Of a stretch of 35,166 nucleotides of DNA, positions 33,201 through 35,166 are shown in pieces. Source of the DNA: JBBAEA01 sp041656175 (GTDB taxonomy: Bacteria; Myxococcota_A; Bradymonadia; UBA4248); the NCBI GenBank assembly GCA_041656175.1, contig JBBAEA010000015.1, positions 1 through 35,166 on the forward strand, in the 5' to 3' direction. Numbering within the stretch: position 1 is the stretch's first letter; each line of letters opens with the position of its first letter. The notes below the pieces were generated by a model. That model searched no databases. It was not told the origin of the DNA and saw nothing but the letters and a program-made list of their open reading frames with translations. Made by a program: the position numbers and the translations under genes.

Positions 33201-33469
33201 TCTTTTGTGCAGCCTTCGCCGCCATCGCATTCTTCGCCTTCGTCAATCTCGCCGTTGCCGCAGAGTTCCTGCTCAAGTTTGCACTTTGTGCTGCACCCGT
33301 CGCCGTTAACGCGATTGCCATCATCGCATTCTTCGTCGAACTCTATTATGCCGTCACCGCAGTAACCGAGTTTAAGCGGATTGTGGTCTATGCTTGAAGC
33401 CGTGTCTTCGCATGCACTAGCTAAGACAAAGAAAGTTAAGACGAGGAGTGTAAAGACATAGTTTTTCAT
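30242..33469 (-). CDS. Giant surface lipoprotein: DUF4215 Cys-rich, calcium (TSP3) repeats and VWA domain
   Basis: The 1075-residue lipoprotein has a signal peptide ending VLASACEDTA. Residues about 35-195 hold six DUF4215/Myxococcus Cys-rich units (CGDGIIEFDEECDDGN, GDGCSTKCK and so on). Residues about 200-590 are some 20 thrombospondin type 3-like calcium loops (DSDGDTIPDAVE, DTDGDTVPDYL), a long acidic stalk. From about 640 a von Willebrand A domain begins with a MIDAS motif DTTAS (usual DxSxS) inside VSKLDVVFNMDTTASMG, followed by SYFGVSSFEDF, an arrangement like that of integrin-beta I-like domains. A Cys-containing C-terminal domain follows. TAGG lies eight bases before the ATG. Two near-identical 84-base units at 33072-33239 encode neighbouring DUF4215 repeats. 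Probably a calcium-stiffened adhesin. Confidence 0.92.
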   Translation of the reverse strand: MKNYVFTLLVLTFFVLASACEDTASSIDHNPLKLGYCGDGIIEFDEECDDGNRVNGDGCSTKCKLEQELCGNGEIDEGEECDGGEGCTKDCKLVSKLCGNGEIDEGEECDGGEGCTEDCKLVSKLCGNGEIDEGEVCDDGNNISGDGCSADCKSDESCGNNIVDVGETCDDGNKINGDGCSADCKSNERCGNKITDLHMGEQCDGEEWCDARCRDTREPLDDFDGDTIPDELEGKEEGRDTDGDTVPDYQDPDSDGDTIPDAVEAQNNGNTWNKPVDTDGDTVPDYLDLDSDDDTIPDAVETADDFDGDTIPNYLDLDSDGDTIPDAVETADDQDKDGIPNFLDLDSDGDGIPDWAELYNTPYDDVDLDNIPNFLDTDSDGDTIIDNAEKGDGPESLVKGEQTWMPRDTDNDTIPDFVDDDSDNDSVKDTVERMFGTDPYNPDSDGDTIMDGDDGVAYWDEATKQWLPIDNDRDGIINALDLDSDGDTIPDKEESSWFCVLDDTKEEKTCKFDALGRPIFERIEKDPRQSPPDADGDGIPDFLDLDSDGDGLPDQFETVCAAITTPSRYLPDTDGDTIADAVEYAFAPYSDPHSLMCDKNKQIVGSATDSDGNDIKLYFHFNPHENITKDDKEMTFVPKVSKLDVVFNMDTTASMGPYIDTLKSKISEMVTAIKATVNDSYFGVSSFEDFPVSDYGFPDWDRPWRALGRLSDNESLINAAVQLYAEAGGIGSTSGFEALYQILSGSGVSWKAWEGPGFFNRNVQTWPAASILSHTPPPDRWGGLNFRNASLPVIVHMTDVEGHDNAICTQNLNNCGRESNVRCCAPYSNLINNPHYSGQVISLAKSKGARIITVQILESLKNEQLTKLALDTDAVVPACAFKKTATTWSCGENRCCTGDGGSAVAPDSNGRCVLKFLDTNAAQTQLDTVVVQGVNALVKYAKFDVVAKLRGKSYPELGAQDSSCFISKITALRHEPPQQEPDKSCYASLGVKTASFGAAHHNGFQSFAVGSTRADDTAKLLFKVDADISGCLNYQQGRQGKVYEAYIDLYDPTTNLALDTQTVVIFVAPYIPPQV
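33072..33239 (-). repeat. Two 84-bp tandem repeats inside the VWA lipoprotein gene
   Basis: Units 33072-33155 and 33156-33239 differ at only a few bases; a third partial unit begins at 33240. Each encodes 28 residues with CGNGEIDEGEECDGGEGC. The rest of the DUF4215 units are more diverged, so this is a recent duplication in frame. Confidence 0.85.
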
Positions 33470-33502
33470 TTTAAACCTACAAAAATATGAATTTTTGGCA
33501 AA

Positions 33503-33519
33503 ATTAAATATTATTTAAT
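33503..33519. promoter_or_regulatory. 17-base perfect palindrome upstream of the VWA lipoprotein gene
   Basis: ATTAAATATTATTTAAT lies 34 bases upstream of the start codon in A+T-rich DNA. It could be an operator; composition alone makes such palindromes likely, so confidence is low. Confidence 0.3.
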
Positions 33520-34107
33520 CAAGAAGTTTTTAGCAAACCAGACTATTGCGTTGCTGGGTGCGCTGCTTAAATTCACGGTTTGAGCAGACGTGTCTGTTAT
33601 TCATTCTTTTTTGCAATTTGTTCGCGTTGGGGATTCTATAACGAGTACGAGATGTTTTCGTATTTTATCTCAGTTCTTCCCCGCTTGTACTTTCTTCGCT
33701 CTAGGTCAGTATGCACATCTTTTGTACAACGTGTGGTCAAGTCGCATAAGCATTGTGTATCGCAGTGTTTATAAGCCATTATTTCGACGTTTCTGCGTCC
33801 ATAGAACGACAGCTTATACAGTGTCTGTATGGTGATTTACAAAACAACAAAGAACTCGTGAGTTCTAACAGCTTATATAGCCACTCAAACTCTATATCAT
33901 TTTTATGAAATATGCAAGGATGAAGTCGTTTCAGTTGGCGGAGTTTTTGTATATCACAAACTTTGCCCTGGGAGTAATACGTTCATCTCACAGTGGAGAT
34001 GCATGTCCCGAATGTAGGCAGGGAATTTCCCATTTTGGATGCGTTGCGAATGATAAATTTGTCGTCGCTGTGTTGCCAGCATTTGTGTTGATTTTTGGCG
34101 GTAATGG
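33520..34107. other. Non-coding stretch, possible IS debris
   Basis: No supportable gene. Short frames exist on both strands. One plus-strand frame contains SGDACPECRQGISHFG followed by VLPAFVLIF, faintly like the zinc-finger end of an IS66-type transposase, but the match is too weak to call. Confidence 0.35.
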
Positions 34108-34452
34108 CTAATACGCTGGAATGAAAACGTTGTTAATGCCCTTACAATGTCTGTAAAGGGGCTCATCATTACGGAAAACATTCCGCAGGTACTCTAAAGA
34201 ATCTTGAGTAAAGTTTATCAAAGCTCTTTCTATCCATAAAGACTTCTTGAACCATGGCAAAGCGTTCTTTAAATCTTCTACATCACTACTATTTAGGCGA
34301 AGTTCAATCTTGGCTGCCTGCACTTCGACTCTCGCCACCCTTATCTCGTGCGATTGAGGCGTTCTTCGTACGCTTATATCTATTTTGTCAATAGTTGAAG
34401 CATCTAACTTATCCTTGACATAGGAAAAGCCAGCTGCTGTTTTATCCCACAA
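34108..34452 (-). pseudogene. Probable IS4-type transposase internal fragment
   Basis: The 114-codon frame opens at a TTG, and the seven codons before it (SRENRA) read on in frame to a TGA, so it lacks a proper start. The sequence RALWDKTAAGF followed by VARVEVQAAKIELR resembles the part of IS4-superfamily transposases in which HLWDxL is followed by RxARxAxLEVRxxxVxLRPP. No DDE residues are visible. It lies among other insertion-sequence remnants. The family call is by pattern memory only; it could instead be an unrelated hypothetical protein. Confidence 0.4.
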
Positions 34453-34617
34453 GGCTCTGTTTTCCCGACTTTGTCAGTTGAGATGCCAATTGAGGCATGA
34501 AATCAAGTAACTGCGTAGAGGGTAATTTAAGCCCGAAATGTAGTGCCCCAGATAAACAATATGTTGACAAAAAGATTATGACTATGCTATGTCTACGTTG
34601 GGGAAGGAGATATAGGC

Positions 34618-34721
34618 ATGTTTGTAAGAGTTAAGAAGAAAAACAACGATAAAGTGGCCATCCAAGTGGTTGATTCGGTGCGCAAAGGGAATCAAGTTCA
34701 GTAAAAGATTGTGCGCCATTT
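34618..34721 (+). pseudogene. IS1634-family transposase N-terminal remnant
   Basis: ATG 34618 follows AAGGAGATATAGGC, a good ribosome site. It encodes MFVRVKKKNNDKVAIQVVDS followed by VRKGNQVQ, the characteristic opening of IS1634-type transposases (MFVRxKKxxNGKxxVQIVES). A TAA stop at 34702 replaces an expected codon, after which KIVRHF continues the family pattern for six residues. At 34722 the sequence changes abruptly to the 5' part of proB on the opposite strand. A possible promoter (TTGACA at 34564, TATGTC 18 bases later) remains. This looks like the start of an element cut by a recombination junction. Confidence 0.65.
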
Positions 34722-34885
34722 CCACTTGTAACGAGTACAACGCGCTTGTGCTCGGCACGAAGTCGCGCGAGCATTTCGACTAAGCGGCAAAAATTGCCGC
34801 GATCCAGCGAAGCGTTGCGGGCATTGGTGAGTACGGCGCTGCCTACTTTAATAACGAGTGTTTGGTAGTTTTCTATATTACGCAA
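34722..34885 (-). pseudogene. proB: Truncated second copy of the proB 5' end
   Basis: These 164 bases repeat 25721-25884 with two differences (one changes Cys-23 to Arg, the other is in the second codon). They encode the first 55 residues of glutamate 5-kinase (MRNIENYQTLVIKVGSAVL.. to VLVTSG) and then run into the IS1634 remnant, giving an unrelated tail NGAQSFTELD. All catalytic parts beyond the first strand are missing, so it cannot be a kinase. Upstream sequence to 35028 is also related to the DNA upstream of the intact proB but far more diverged. Confidence 0.85.
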
Positions 34886-34974
34886 TTTGGATGGTTGGGG
34901 TTTGACTTAAGTTTGGTTAGCCATAAGTTTTGAAACAACGCTCCAGCGGAACGCTGCGTTTAAGTACTAAGCAC

Positions 34975-35028
34975 AAAACGCACAAAGGCTATGGCAAGTG
35001 ATTATTTTAGCTGCCTTTGTGCGTTTTT
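34975..35028. terminator. Bidirectional hairpin upstream of the proB fragment
   Basis: The stem AAAACGCACAAAGGC / GCCTTTGTGCGTTTTT has terminal A- and T-runs. It is the paralogue of 25975-26026; loop sequences differ completely and the stem carries a compensatory pair change. Confidence 0.6.
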
Positions 35029-35032
35029 AAGG

Positions 35033-35084
35033 CTTGAGGAAACTTTGATTCATTGGGGCTACCGCCTAGGGCAGCCGCAAAGTC
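35033..35084 (+). repeat. Family A repeat, fragment
   Basis: CTTGAGGAAACTTTGATTCATTGGGGCTACCGCC matches the left end of copy A1 and then changes to TAGGGCAGCCGCAAAGTC, a string also present with one change at 18349-18369. Confidence 0.55.
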
Positions 35085-35131
35085 CTGTTTCGCCAAAAAC
35101 TGGACGGGGCGTCGCGGGGTGTCCCCGCGGA

Positions 35132-35166
35132 GGGGGTAGACGCAAACCCGCGCACAGCGAGGGGTT
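35132..35166 (+). repeat. Family C repeat, cut by the window end
   Basis: GGGGGTAGACGCAAACCCGC matches the left end of the family; the core and right end lie outside the window. A separate small hairpin, GCGGGGTGTCCCCGC, sits just before it at 35114-35128. Confidence 0.5.

Noticed and set aside
33072..33300. Regular repeats that might be read as a CRISPR array
   Set aside because: Units are 84 bases, directly abutting, in frame and inside a coding gene.
32748..33365. Long plus-strand frame of 205 codons, Ser/Pro-rich
   Set aside because: It is the antisense shadow of the Cys-rich and calcium repeats of the VWA lipoprotein and has no start site or family.

Overview
The window comes from a Gram-negative bacterium with a lipoprotein-rich outer membrane. 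Its gene content looks like Myxococcota or related former Deltaproteobacteria. The evidence is an FHA-domain sigma54 activator, DUF4215-type 'Myxococcus Cys-rich' repeats, thrombospondin type 3 calcium repeats, an IgGFc-binding-type domain, a DUF4398 lipoprotein and an OmpA lipoprotein. The lineage call is inference from families, not from a marker gene. No rRNA, tRNA, CRISPR array or phage module was seen.

Layout. 1-4050 (+): a class II aldolase and an FGGY-type sugar kinase, probably one sugar pathway, then aspartokinase (lysC). 4250-8900 (+): a large helical protein of unknown function, ybeY, and an FHA/sigma54 activator. 8905-10008 is a long non-coding stretch built from repeats. 10009-15083 (+): a DUF4398 lipoprotein, an OmpA/TSP3 lipoprotein and an outer-membrane barrel protein (an envelope cluster), then murB and a small lipoprotein. 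15084-18775 is a decaying region: IS3 and ISAs1 transposase remnants, a frameshifted Cys-rich lipoprotein, a second broken Cys-rich gene and more repeats. 18776-22123 (-): a TonB-receptor-like barrel without a visible plug, translationally coupled to a propeller-like lipoprotein, and elbB. 22328-23380 (+): D-lactate dehydrogenase with C-rich codons unlike its neighbours. 23603-25884 (-): proB, a cyclase-family hydrolase and a DoxX protein. 26162-33469 (-): two very large Cys-rich surface lipoproteins, one ending in an IgGFc-binding-type domain and the other with DUF4215, calcium and VWA modules. 33470-35166: transposase remnants and a truncated second copy of the start of proB, fused to an IS1634-family remnant.

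The most unusual feature is the intergenic DNA. Three dispersed repeat families recur. Family A is a MITE-like element with imperfect terminal inverted repeats around CTCTGATT and internal G+C hairpins. Family B is a 171-bp A+T-rich block present twice in opposite orientations. Family C has conserved ends (GGGGGTAGCGCAAG ... GCTTGCGC.TAGGGGGAA.CTTCCCCC) around a long hairpin whose sequence differs in every copy while its pairing is kept. Family C is the best candidate here for something undescribed. The coupled propeller/barrel pair and the partial proB duplication with a covarying hairpin come next.
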